Shown here piece after piece: positions 1 to 7,516 of a stretch of 47,097 nt of DNA. The stretch spans positions 1 through 47,097 of the forward strand of contig JAACET010000004.1 of NCBI GenBank assembly GCA_011682385.1, written 5' to 3'. Both the position numbers and the translations under genes were made by a program. The notes below the pieces were generated by a model. The model worked only from the letters and a program-made list of their open reading frames with translations. It had not been told where the DNA came from and did no database searches. Each line of letters starts with the position of its first letter. Positions within the stretch are counted from its first letter, which is position 1. The DNA is from Actinomycetota bacterium. Lineage in GTDB: Bacteria > Planctomycetota > Phycisphaerae > JAACET01.

Positions 1-650
1 GCCAAGATAGGCTGGTGGGAATAGTAACCGTTGACGACGTCGTGGACGCTATGGACGAGGAATTCAGCGAGGATGTGCAGAGGATGGTCGGCGTAAGCGG
101 CCTGGAAACTGTGACCACGCCATGGGCGAGTTCGCTGCGTTCACGGATGCCCTGGTTATTAGTGAATCTGCTGACGGCAACGCTGGCAGCGACAGTAGTA
201 GCTGTCTTTCGAGGTCAAATTGAAAAACTGGTAGCTCTGGCGGTACTGATGCCTATCATAGCCAACCAGGGCGGAAATACCGGTCAACAGGCCTTGGCAG
301 TAACCATCCGGGCGCTGGCCATGGGGGAGATCCAACGGCACAAGGCCTGGCCGGTGATATTGAGGGAATTGCTGCTGGGGATAACGCATGGGCTTCTCAT
401 CGGTTGTATATGCGCGGTGATTGCCGGCCTGTGGTGGGGTAATCCCGGGCTGGGATTTGTGGTTGGCCTGGCTATGTTGTGCAATTTGATTGTAGCCAGC
501 ACCGTAGGGGCAGCCATACCATTGACGCTGCGGAAGTTCGGGATCGACCCGGCTCAGTCCAGCACAATATTTCTGACCATGATTACCGACACTGTGGGCT
601 TCGCCACCTTTCTGGGATTGGCCAAGATTTTCTGGAGCCTGCTGGCATGA
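1..650 (+). CDS. mgtE: Magnesium transporter MgtE, 3' part (5'-truncated by window edge)
   Basis: Homodimeric inner-membrane Mg2+ channel gated by cytoplasmic CBS domains. The frame is open from base 3, so the gene starts outside the window; the GTG at 15 is internal. Seen here are the end of the second CBS domain (GIVTVDDVVDAMDEEF), the connecting helix, and five hydrophobic segments typical of the MgtE channel domain. These include LMPIIANQGGNTGQQ and the last segment with FLTMITDTVGF; its Asp matches the conserved pore Asp of the family. About 216 residues are visible and the stop is TGA at 648-650. The next gene is on the other strand, so this gene ends its transcription unit. Identity is firm; regulation cannot be judged without the 5' end. 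Confidence 0.95.
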   Translation, partial: QDRLVGIVTVDDVVDAMDEEFSEDVQRMVGVSGLETVTTPWASSLRSRMPWLLVNLLTATLAATVVAVFRGQIEKLVALAVLMPIIANQGGNTGQQALAVTIRALAMGEIQRHKAWPVILRELLLGITHGLLIGCICAVIAGLWWGNPGLGFVVGLAMLCNLIVASTVGAAIPLTLRKFGIDPAQSSTIFLTMITDTVGFATFLGLAKIFWSLLA

Positions 651-654
651 AAAA

Positions 655-742
655 GGCTTGAGGCCTGAGGCTTGGGGCTTGAGGAAGAAACGGAAAGAGT
701 TCACCACGAAGGGCACGAAGGTAAAGAAAGGCACATAGGCAC
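655..742. repeat. Dispersed-type repeat tract (GGCTTGAGG and CACGAAG motifs)
   Basis: Bases 655-685 are a run of imperfect copies of GAGGCTTG/GAGGCCTG. Bases 700-740 carry TTCACCACGAAGGGCACGAAG followed by AAGGCACATAGGCACAAAG. The latter matches a short-repeat style (ACCACGAAG, GGCACAGAG) that recurs between genes in many planctomycete and related environmental genomes. That comparison is from memory. No coding function is apparent. Confidence 0.5.
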
Positions 743-788
743 AAAGTGAAAGCCTCCGGCCTGCGTGCCGGGGTTGCTGGGATAAGTG

Positions 789-863
789 TTAACTTTTCCG
801 CCTACGCCTAAACATGGCCAAACCGCCCAATAGCACGAGGCCCAGTGTGGCTGCCTCTCACGG
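789..863 (-). pseudogene. Decayed PEP-CTERM-like C-terminal anchor
   Basis: Read on the minus strand, this stretch encodes P-stop-E-AATLGLVLLGGLAMF-RRRRKS followed by a TAA stop. It has the three parts of a PEP-CTERM/exosortase sorting tail in order: a P-E-x-A-T-like box, a glycine-rich hydrophobic helix, and a terminal Arg cluster. An in-frame TGA at 858-860 splits the box and no intact open frame leads into it, so it looks like the tail of a dead gene. No exosortase is in the window. A chance hydrophobic/Arg stretch is possible but unlikely given the order of elements. Confidence 0.55.
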
Positions 864-1038
864 TAAAACTCGCATGGCCAAGCCCTGGGAACGCTTGGGC
901 AATCCTGACACAGCCGCCAGAGACTTCTACACACACGCCCCCACGCTGAGCAATTACTGATTGATGCGCGTTCGTCGCACAGCCTAGCTGTTTTTCGCTG
1001 TCGACGCACGGTTAACCGGCTTGATTATTATGTTTGGC

Positions 1039-1746
1039 TTATAATGGCCCAAGTTTTGGAAATGTAAGTACATTGAATAACCTGTAATGCCATTCAAGCA
1101 ATCCTTTTATATTGCTGGCAATTAAAGCGTGCTTCATAAATACATAATTGATTTTTCCAGATGCATATTCTTTCCAAAAACGCGCAGAGAATTGGTGATC
1201 AGAATGCTGCAATATCCCATTGTATATATAGGCAAATTCACACTGCTTTATTAGTGATTTGATCGCCTTATAGCGTTCATCAAGTGATTGTGCAAATTCG
1301 CGAGTTACATCTCTTTCGTCCCCCTGAGTTACCATTATAGACAGACCCTTTTGCTTGTCATTATTTAGTAGTTTTTCCCTGCAAAATTTATGAAGTTTTT
1401 GATAATAAACTGAATCATTCCTGTTTTGAATGATCGAACGATACTCATTCAGAACATACCTAGCCTCAGGGGAATTGCCAAAAGAGTATGTTCCGTTCTT
1501 TTCTCTAATATCTGCACGTTCGAACGTCGGCAAGCAATGATACTTCGTGACGAAGCAAACAGATTGGGCTTGTTCATATTTGGTCAGCAAAGGCATTGGG
1601 GCGCTGCTGGTATAAGTAAAGCCGATCGGTCCAGGAATATTGGTTACTAAGTATTGGAAGGCAATATTGACGACATGGCCCACTTCGTCGTGCATCTCAT
1701 CAAACTTCTCTTGGATAACTGCCGGCAATTGTTGAGGCTTGTCCAT
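1039..1746 (-). CDS. Hypothetical protein, 235 aa, unknown family
   Basis: I do not recognise this protein. It starts with ATG (MDKPQQLPAVIQEKF), is soluble-looking with no signal peptide or membrane segment, and is rich in Tyr, Phe, Lys and Asn. The ribosome-binding site is weak. It lies 69 bases downstream of the lipoprotein gene on the same strand, so the two could be co-transcribed. The DNA is visibly AT-richer than the surrounding metabolic genes, with many AAA, ATT and TTT codons, which suggests recent acquisition. Length and uninterrupted frame support a real gene; function is open. Confidence 0.6.
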   Translation of the reverse strand: MDKPQQLPAVIQEKFDEMHDEVGHVVNIAFQYLVTNIPGPIGFTYTSSAPMPLLTKYEQAQSVCFVTKYHCLPTFERADIREKNGTYSFGNSPEARYVLNEYRSIIQNRNDSVYYQKLHKFCREKLLNNDKQKGLSIMVTQGDERDVTREFAQSLDERYKAIKSLIKQCEFAYIYNGILQHSDHQFSARFWKEYASGKINYVFMKHALIASNIKGLLEWHYRLFNVLTFPKLGPL

Positions 1747-1815
1747 TTTCTACTAGCTCTTGTACTGATTTTTTGACGAGTGACGAAAATGTCTTTTTGC
1801 AGCCGTCCGCCCATT

Positions 1816-2427
1816 TCATTCGATTTTGCCGGCCTTGGTGGCCCCTATAATTGTCCTTTCAATTGCGTCTGCCTCAGCCAAGTCGCTTTTTAGCTCCTTG
1901 GCGGTTGCCACATTGTTGGACAATATGCCCTGGCGTATCCCAAACTCCGTCAGTAGCTTGATGTTTTCTTTCGTGGTTTCCAGGTCTTGTTCCCCAGACC
2001 GTAGCTTGCTTAGCTCCGATTGCCGGCCTTGGTAGTTGGCTAGTTGGGCGGCATCCCGCTCCATCTTCTTTTGTCGAAGCCTTATGTCTTGGATTCTGGC
2101 GTTATTCTCAAGGGCAAAATCACGCCAGAACTCCTCCCTCCTTCGAGGAGAAACGGTCTTAATCCTATCATCAGTCCTACGGCATATCGCGTTCAAGTCT
2201 TTGATATAATCGACGGTTAACTGGCTGAATGGCTTTTTTCCCTCTTTCGTTATGCCCCACCTTTCATTCATTATGCCCCAGCTCCTTGCTCTGGCGTCAT
2301 CTTCCGCTTGATACTTATAGGGGTCTATGTAGTATACTGGAGTTGTCGTTCGCGTTGTATGACTTACGTTCGTACAGCCTAACAGCGCAACGCACAGCCC
2401 CACAGTAGCTAGCTTTTTCATTTTCAC
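1816..2427 (-). CDS. Predicted lipoprotein with coiled-coil region, 203 aa
   Basis: Starts MKMKKLATVGLCVALLGC, a type II signal peptide with lipobox ALLGC, so the mature protein should be lipid-anchored at Cys18. The mature part is hydrophilic and largely helical. An Arg/Lys/Glu/Gln-rich stretch at about residues 85-200 (KKMERDAAQLANYQGRQSELS and on) looks like a coiled coil. A Shine-Dalgarno sequence (AAGGGGTG on the coding strand) sits just before the ATG. No family is recognised. It precedes the 235-aa hypothetical gene and is separated from the glycosyltransferase gene by a 287-base gap. Confidence 0.7.
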   Translation of the reverse strand: MKMKKLATVGLCVALLGCTNVSHTTRTTTPVYYIDPYKYQAEDDARARSWGIMNERWGITKEGKKPFSQLTVDYIKDLNAICRRTDDRIKTVSPRRREEFWRDFALENNARIQDIRLRQKKMERDAAQLANYQGRQSELSKLRSGEQDLETTKENIKLLTEFGIRQGILSNNVATAKELKSDLAEADAIERTIIGATKAGKIE

Positions 2428-2642
2428 CCCTTTCTAACGTAACCCATAACCTGATAAAGGCCCACATACCCCTGCCTTATATTCCAATTATCCTGCGCGA
2501 CAGGCATGGCTTGCCCCCGAACGAATTGGGCTTATTTGCGAATGGTACGAAATCCGCCCCGGTCCCCACTCGCACCGGGATGAACCTAACAGAACACAAA
2601 CGGCTTGTCAAGTGGTTTTTTGTGAAAAAATAGGAATTCTGG

Positions 2643-2663
2643 ATTCCGGGTCAAGCCCGGAAT
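2643..2663. repeat. Inverted repeat ATTCCGGG-tcaag-CCCGGAAT
   Basis: A perfect 8-bp stem (2643-2650 with 2656-2663) around a 5-base loop, set in the context GGAATTCTGG...GACAAAATGG. This resembles the dispersed ATTCCGGGTCAAGCCCGGAATGAC-type palindromic repeat found between genes in many unrelated bacteria (from memory). It lies in the 287-base gap downstream of the glycosyltransferase gene. It could also act as a weak hairpin for transcripts arriving from that gene, but no T-run follows. Confidence 0.6.
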
Positions 2664-2712
2664 GACAAAATGGAAGTGTTTGTTGCAGACAGCTACGCGC
2701 TGGCCAGGGATT

Positions 2713-2750
2713 GCTCACGCCGGAAAGCTCGGCTCACGCCGGAAAGCTCG
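2713..2750. repeat. 19-bp perfect tandem duplication across the end of the glycosyltransferase gene
   Basis: GCTCACGCCGGAAAGCTCG occurs at 2713-2731 and again at 2732-2750 with no mismatch. It covers the last codons of the minus-strand gene. Because 19 is not a multiple of three, the second copy is read in another frame and supplies the present stop codon. Confidence 0.9.
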
Positions 2751-4496
2751 GTCCAATGCGGGCAAAACATAGGAACTGACGACCTCTTCCCAACTCATCT
2801 TACTGGCCAGTTTATAGCCGCTGTCTATGAGCTCTGATATTTCCTCTTGAGAGCCAGGCAGCCGCTTGAGTATTTCTGCGGCTACTCTGGCAGCTACTTG
2901 TTCCTCGATGACTTCTCTTTTGGCTCGATCTATAGCTAAGAGGTCCTTCAGGTCTGCCCGGCCGGTACCAATGTCTGTATAATCGGCAATGATGACGTTT
3001 GGTACTCCTTGCTTGCCGTTGACTGCCCTGGTAAAGCCGACACAACCGCAAACCTCCGACACAACGCAAAGCGTGCCGAAGCTCAAAGGCTCCAGTTGTG
3101 AGATTCCGAATGGCTCATATGTGGATTGGCCGAACTCCACGTCCGAGCCGCGACGAATATCAACGAAGCTCATATCTTCGGGCATACGTCGGCCACAGGT
3201 CTGGCGGCTCCAGCCGAATTGGTTAACGAAAACCACCTTGGCCGCTCTGTTCTGGGTATTGATTTCCTGGACGCCGGAATAGAACAAGGCTTCGCCGGAC
3301 GTCAGGTCGCCGTGGCCTTCGCGATGAACCACCGGCCAATGCCACCACTGCTCCATATTATAGACATCTTTGGGGTCGCGGTAAGGCACTTCGCAACTCA
3401 ATACAAAGAGCACGGCCGTCTTTCCCTGTTTGAGCAATTCAGCGTCAAGATTCTTCATTACCCGCAGATCACGCCATAGTCCTTTACTGGTTACCAGGCG
3501 GGTAACATGAGTAAAGACATAGTCCGGCCGATAGCCCAGCAGCATCTCGGCGTAGTCCTGGAGTCTTTTCTTGGAGGCGAGCTTTTCTTCCAGGCTGATC
3601 TGCCAGGCGGGCAGGCCATTATAGACTATGTCGATATCCACATTATTAAACTCCGGCGAGAGAAACCGCAACTCCTGGGCTACATAGTCTCCCACGGCCA
3701 AAATGTTATCGCAATATTGACTGGCCTTTACCAGCGGGTACTTGAAGAAGCCGGACATGTCTCCAAAGATATCGTGCAGATAATGCTCATGATCCCTAGC
3801 GTGAGCCAACACGTTGTAGAACATGGTGTCGTGGCCGGGGGATTCCTCCACGATTTTTCTTATGGGCGCGGTTTCGTGGGCGTAGAACACTGTTCTGAAC
3901 GCGTTGGCTGACTGTAGCATGGCGGCCAAGGCTGTGGGCATTCCCATATACTCATGGGCAATCACCAGGCACTGTGTATCGGGACGGCACACCCCCAAGG
4001 CTTGTACTGCTGCCAAGGCTGGCTGAGCCAGACGCACGTACTGCTCGTAGTCCCAGGACTGCTCATAGCGGTCTGAGCGGATGCCGAATTTGTCGTACAA
4101 CAGGCCTTTGAATTGGTTCAGCTTCTGTTGGTTACACCTGGTGATATCGATCAATAGCACTTCCGCCGAACTTCTCAGACGCGACCAGGGGCATCGCAGT
4201 GTTCGCCGACCGTACACAATGTTGACCTTATATTCCCGCTCAACCTTTGCCAGGCTGGCGGCATATTGATTCTTTACTAAACCGTCGAGCGACGAGTAAA
4301 GAACATCACCATCGGGTCCCAGCCTTTCATCGGCTCCGCCTTCGGTGGTAAACAGTGGGGCTACCAGGATACTCCGGCTGATGGCTTCACGATAAGGACC
4401 GGATGTAAGCATACCGTCTAAGACTGCCCCGATACCTCCAACCTTCCTGGCTGCTTCGTGGGTTACGTGTATGAGTGTTCTGCTGGGTTGGGCCAC
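2715..4496 (-). CDS. Glycogen-synthase-like glycosyltransferase (GT-B fold)
   Basis: About 593 aa. The N-terminus has the HVTHEAARKVGGIGAVLDG signature; KVGGIG corresponds to the K-x-G-G-L/I-G nucleotide-sugar motif of glycogen/starch synthases. Near the C-terminus, STYEPFGISQLEPLSFG carries the E-x7-E pair of retaining GT-B enzymes. It probably transfers glucose from a nucleotide sugar to a glucan; exact donor and acceptor cannot be read. I start at GTG 4496 because GGAGGT (4502-4507) lies five bases upstream; an upstream start at 4553 has no such site. The gene is divergent from pfk, consistent with a glycogen/glycolysis link. The C-terminus ...RAFRREPSFPA is an artefact of a 19-bp duplication; without it the frame would read RAFRREQSLASA. 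Confidence 0.85.
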   Translation of the reverse strand: MAQPSRTLIHVTHEAARKVGGIGAVLDGMLTSGPYREAISRSILVAPLFTTEGGADERLGPDGDVLYSSLDGLVKNQYAASLAKVEREYKVNIVYGRRTLRCPWSRLRSSAEVLLIDITRCNQQKLNQFKGLLYDKFGIRSDRYEQSWDYEQYVRLAQPALAAVQALGVCRPDTQCLVIAHEYMGMPTALAAMLQSANAFRTVFYAHETAPIRKIVEESPGHDTMFYNVLAHARDHEHYLHDIFGDMSGFFKYPLVKASQYCDNILAVGDYVAQELRFLSPEFNNVDIDIVYNGLPAWQISLEEKLASKKRLQDYAEMLLGYRPDYVFTHVTRLVTSKGLWRDLRVMKNLDAELLKQGKTAVLFVLSCEVPYRDPKDVYNMEQWWHWPVVHREGHGDLTSGEALFYSGVQEINTQNRAAKVVFVNQFGWSRQTCGRRMPEDMSFVDIRRGSDVEFGQSTYEPFGISQLEPLSFGTLCVVSEVCGCVGFTRAVNGKQGVPNVIIADYTDIGTGRADLKDLLAIDRAKREVIEEQVAARVAAEILKRLPGSQEEISELIDSGYKLASKMSWEEVVSSYVLPALDRAFRREPSFPA

Positions 4497-4675
4497 GAAA
4501 GACCTCCATGAGTAATTTATTTGCAGATAAGCGATTATATCTAAATCGACCAATCTTGGGCAGTTCTTTAGTCCCTCTTTTTGTGTGCTTGACTCAGCGC
4601 TGCAGCAGTAGTAATCTGCCCGTAGGAATTATATCAGCTCGCTTTCGGATTTGTTGCTAAAACGGAGTTTGATCT

Positions 4676-5779
4676 ATGGCCAAGACCAAGCCAGCCATAA
4701 GTGCCATCGGGGTATTAACCAATGGCGGTGATTGTCCAGGGCTCAATGCCGTGATACGGGCGGTCAGCAAAACAGCTATTATGCAGTATGGATTGACGGT
4801 CTTCGGGATTGAGGATGGGTATCTGGGACTCATCCAGAATCGTATGCGACTCCTGGATACGGCCGATGTGTCCAACATACTCACTCAAGGGGGAACGATT
4901 ATAGGTACATCCAACACGGCCAATCCATTCGGCTTTCAACTGACCGTGAACGGTAAGGACAGCATAGTTGATGTGTCAGACATGGCTATCCGTAATCTCA
5001 AAAAGCGCGGGATAGACGCCCTGGTCTGTATCGGCGGTGACGGCAGCCAGAGTATCGCTTCAAAGTTGGCCAAAAAAGGCCTGCGGATCATAGGTGTGCC
5101 CAAAACCATCGACAACGATCTGTTCGGCACCGATAGGACCTTCGGCTTTGACACCGCCGTGTTCATTGCTACTGAAGCCATCGACCGGGTCCATACCACC
5201 GCATCCAGTCATCATCGGGTAATGATTGTAGAGGTCATGGGCCGAAATGCCGGCTGGATCGCCCTTCATGCCGGCACCGCCAGTGGTGCTGATGTCATTT
5301 TGATACCGGAAATCCCTTATGACCTGAAAACGGTCTGCAAATATATCCTCAGGCGTTCGCGGTACGGCAAGCGGTTCAGTATTGTCGTTGTCTCCGAGGG
5401 TGCCCGTCCGCGTGGTGGCAAGCAGATAAGTCATTATGACAAGAACGACCCTAATTTTCCCATGCGACTCGGCGGGATCGGGCAACAACTGGCAGCTGAT
5501 ATTTCTCAAAAAACTCAACTTGAGTGCCGGGCCATAATTCTCGGCCATGTCCAGCGCGGGGGCACACCGACGCCTTTTGACCGTGCCCTGGCTACGCGGT
5601 TCGGTTATGAGGCTGTCCGCCTGCTGATGAACGGATGCACGGGATGTATGGTCGCTTTGCGAGGCGACAAGATAAGTTCGGTCAGTCTGGAATCCGTGGC
5701 CGGCAAGCAGAAGACTATTCGATCATCCAACCATCTCATGGCGGCGGCCAAGGCAGTCGGGACTAGTTTTGGTGTCTGA
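4676..5779 (+). CDS. pfkA: 6-phosphofructokinase
   Basis: 367 aa. Phosphorylates fructose 6-phosphate to fructose 1,6-bisphosphate in the cytoplasm. Seen in order: GVLTNGGDCPGLNAVIR (residues 12-28), GGDGS (120-124), PKTIDND (142-148, holding the catalytic Asp), MGRNAGWIAL (188-197) and HVQRGGTPTPFDR towards the C-terminus. The two donor-determining positions are mixed: Gly in GGDGS, as in ATP enzymes, but Lys in PKTIDND, as in PPi enzymes. Such G/K combinations occur in the group III PFKs, which include both ATP- and PPi-users, so the phosphoryl donor cannot be assigned. An ACGGAG site precedes the ATG. The stop codon overlaps the polX ribosome-binding site, so the two are likely co-transcribed. 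Confidence 0.93.
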   Translation: MAKTKPAISAIGVLTNGGDCPGLNAVIRAVSKTAIMQYGLTVFGIEDGYLGLIQNRMRLLDTADVSNILTQGGTIIGTSNTANPFGFQLTVNGKDSIVDVSDMAIRNLKKRGIDALVCIGGDGSQSIASKLAKKGLRIIGVPKTIDNDLFGTDRTFGFDTAVFIATEAIDRVHTTASSHHRVMIVEVMGRNAGWIALHAGTASGADVILIPEIPYDLKTVCKYILRRSRYGKRFSIVVVSEGARPRGGKQISHYDKNDPNFPMRLGGIGQQLAADISQKTQLECRAIILGHVQRGGTPTPFDRALATRFGYEAVRLLMNGCTGCMVALRGDKISSVSLESVAGKQKTIRSSNHLMAAAKAVGTSFGV

Positions 5780-5788
5780 GGTCAGGTG

Positions 5789-7516
5789 ATGAAAAACAGA
5801 GAGCTGGCCAGCATTTTTGAACAAATGGCCGACCTGCTTGAGATTCTTGGCCAGGATCCCTTTCGTATAAATTCCTATCGTAAAGTCGCCCGGATTGTCG
5901 GCGATTTGACAGAGGACATCGAAGGTTTATGGAAGCAAGGCCGTGTGGGGGAACTACCCGGAGTCGGCAAGAATACAGCCGGCCGTATCGACGAGTATTG
6001 TAAAACCGGCCGAATCACTGCCCATCAGGAATTGCTAAAGCAAGTGCCCGCAGGTCTTCCGGAGCTATTGGATATTTCCGGCCTGGGGCCAAAGACCATT
6101 GCCAAGGTCTGGCGACAACTAGAGGTGACATCTCTGGATGAGTTACAGCAAGTTATTGATGATGGTCGATTGGCAGAACTCCCCGGCCTGGGGCAGAAAA
6201 AAGCTAAGCAAATAGCACGTGGTATTGTCTTTCGTCAGAAAACCGCCGGCCGAACACCGTTGGGCATTGCCTTACCGATTGCAGAAGACCTGGCTGAGCA
6301 ACTCAGCAGAATCGCTGGGGTCAGTCGTGTGGAGATTGCCGGCTCAGCCCGAAGACGCTGTGAAACCATAGGCGACGTGGACCTGCTGGTCCAGGCTGGG
6401 CAAGGCAAAAAAGTGATTGAGGCCTTCACCAAATTCGACGGTATCAGCGAGGTATTGGCGGCCGGTACTACCAAGGCCTCTGTGCTTCTTAAAGAGGGCT
6501 TTCAGGTGGATGTCCGTGTGGTTTCAAAGAAGTCTTTTGGCGCGGCGTTGGCTTATTTTACGGGTTCTAAGGCCCACAATGTGGCCGTACGGGGCATCGC
6601 TGTAGATAAAAAACTCAAGCTTAATGAGTATGGACTCTTCAAGGGTGAGCGAAGGATAGCCGGTGCCGACGAGAGCGGCATTTACAGCAAACTGGGCTTG
6701 GACTTCGTCGTGCCGGAGATACGAGAGGATCGAGGAGAAATCCAAGCTGCTCAGAATGGCACATTGCCCAACTTGTTAGAGATTTCCGATATCCGGGGCG
6801 ATTTGCACATGCACACGACGGCCTCGGATGGTACCACCACCATCGAGGAACTGGCCCAGGCAGCCAAGGACATGGGTTATGAGTATATTGCCGTGACCGA
6901 ACATTCAGGAAGTTCAGCCATTGCTCATGGTCTGAATGCAGAAAGACTGTTGGAGCAGATCGAGAAAGTACGACAGGCTGACATAAGAATAAAGGGCATA
7001 AAGATTTTGGCCAGCGCCGAGGTGGATATCCTGGCAGACGGCTCACTCGATTATCCACCCAAGGTCTTGGACAAACTGGACCTGGTGACAGCTTCGATCC
7101 ATTCCGGTTTGGCTGGCTCAGCTCAAAAGGTTACTTTTCGGCTGCTCAAGGCCATGGAGAGTCCATACGTTGATATCATCGGTCATCCCACCGGACGATT
7201 GCTCGGCCAGCGAGAAGCTATGGACCTGGATATGGCGCAGATCATTGCTACAGCAGCCGAGAGGCAGATTGCCCTGGAGTTAAACAGCCACTGGGTCAGG
7301 CTGGACCTGAAGGATGTGCACCTGCGAATGGCGAAAGAACACGGCGTTAAGATTGCCCTCTGTACGGACGCCCATAGCGTCGAGGACCTTCAGAACATTC
7401 GTTACGGCATCTGGACTGCCCGGAGGGGATGGCTGCAAGCTTCTGATGTACTCAACGCTAAAACTGCCGAGGAGTTAGTCGAATGGGTGAATGCCCGTCG
7501 CGAAGCGCGTAAGTGA
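5789..7516 (+). CDS. polX: PolX-family DNA polymerase with PHP domain
   Basis: 575 aa from ATG 5789, with GAGG overlapping the pfk stop; a GTG at 5786 is a possible alternative. Residue numbers are from ATG 5789. Domain order is that of bacterial PolX: helix-hairpin-helix/8-kDa region (about 1-150), nucleotidyltransferase palm with GSARR...TIGDVDL (Asp196 and Asp198) and VDVRVV (Asp241), then a PHP domain from about 337 with DLHMHTTASDG, AVTEHS, GHPTG and CTDAHS metal-binding motifs. Family role: gap-filling repair synthesis with PHP-dependent 3'-5' exonuclease activity. All three catalytic aspartates are present, so it should be active. Its TGA ends at 7516 and the convergent phosphate transporter's stop begins at 7517. 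Confidence 0.95.
   Translation: MKNRELASIFEQMADLLEILGQDPFRINSYRKVARIVGDLTEDIEGLWKQGRVGELPGVGKNTAGRIDEYCKTGRITAHQELLKQVPAGLPELLDISGLGPKTIAKVWRQLEVTSLDELQQVIDDGRLAELPGLGQKKAKQIARGIVFRQKTAGRTPLGIALPIAEDLAEQLSRIAGVSRVEIAGSARRRCETIGDVDLLVQAGQGKKVIEAFTKFDGISEVLAAGTTKASVLLKEGFQVDVRVVSKKSFGAALAYFTGSKAHNVAVRGIAVDKKLKLNEYGLFKGERRIAGADESGIYSKLGLDFVVPEIREDRGEIQAAQNGTLPNLLEISDIRGDLHMHTTASDGTTTIEELAQAAKDMGYEYIAVTEHSGSSAIAHGLNAERLLEQIEKVRQADIRIKGIKILASAEVDILADGSLDYPPKVLDKLDLVTASIHSGLAGSAQKVTFRLLKAMESPYVDIIGHPTGRLLGQREAMDLDMAQIIATAAERQIALELNSHWVRLDLKDVHLRMAKEHGVKIALCTDAHSVEDLQNIRYGIWTARRGWLQASDVLNAKTAEELVEWVNARREARK

Larger units (their letters stand above)
651..1038. other. Gene-free, repeat-rich spacer
   Basis: The 388 bases between mgtE and the next minus-strand gene hold no convincing intact gene. 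They contain a low-complexity GGCTTGAGG-type tract, a CACGAAG-type repeat tract and a decayed PEP-CTERM-like anchor, listed separately. A minus-strand frame across 701-1009 is Cys/Trp/Arg-rich, has no recognisable domain and overlaps the anchor relic in another frame, so I do not call it. Confidence 0.6.

Noticed and set aside
730-775. Resemblance to a c-di-GMP-I (GEMM) riboswitch: GAAAGCCTCCGGCCT followed by GCCGGGGTTGC
   Set aside because: The P2 side and the conserved CACGCACAGGGCAAACC-type half are missing and the two matching blocks are too close together. It also lies downstream of mgtE with no plus-strand gene after it.
701-1009. 102-codon minus-strand ORF in the repeat-rich spacer
   Set aside because: Cys/Trp/Arg-rich, no domain, and out of frame with the PEP-CTERM-like tail in the same DNA.
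2583-2611. Perfect -35 TTGACA on the minus strand, 17 bases before TAGGTT, as the lipoprotein promoter
   Set aside because: The -10 matches only three of six bases and lies about 155 bases from the start codon. Not strong enough to annotate.
4572-4610. TTGACT with a 17-base spacer and TAATCT as the pfk promoter
   Set aside because: The -10 matches the consensus at only three positions. Position is plausible but support is too weak.
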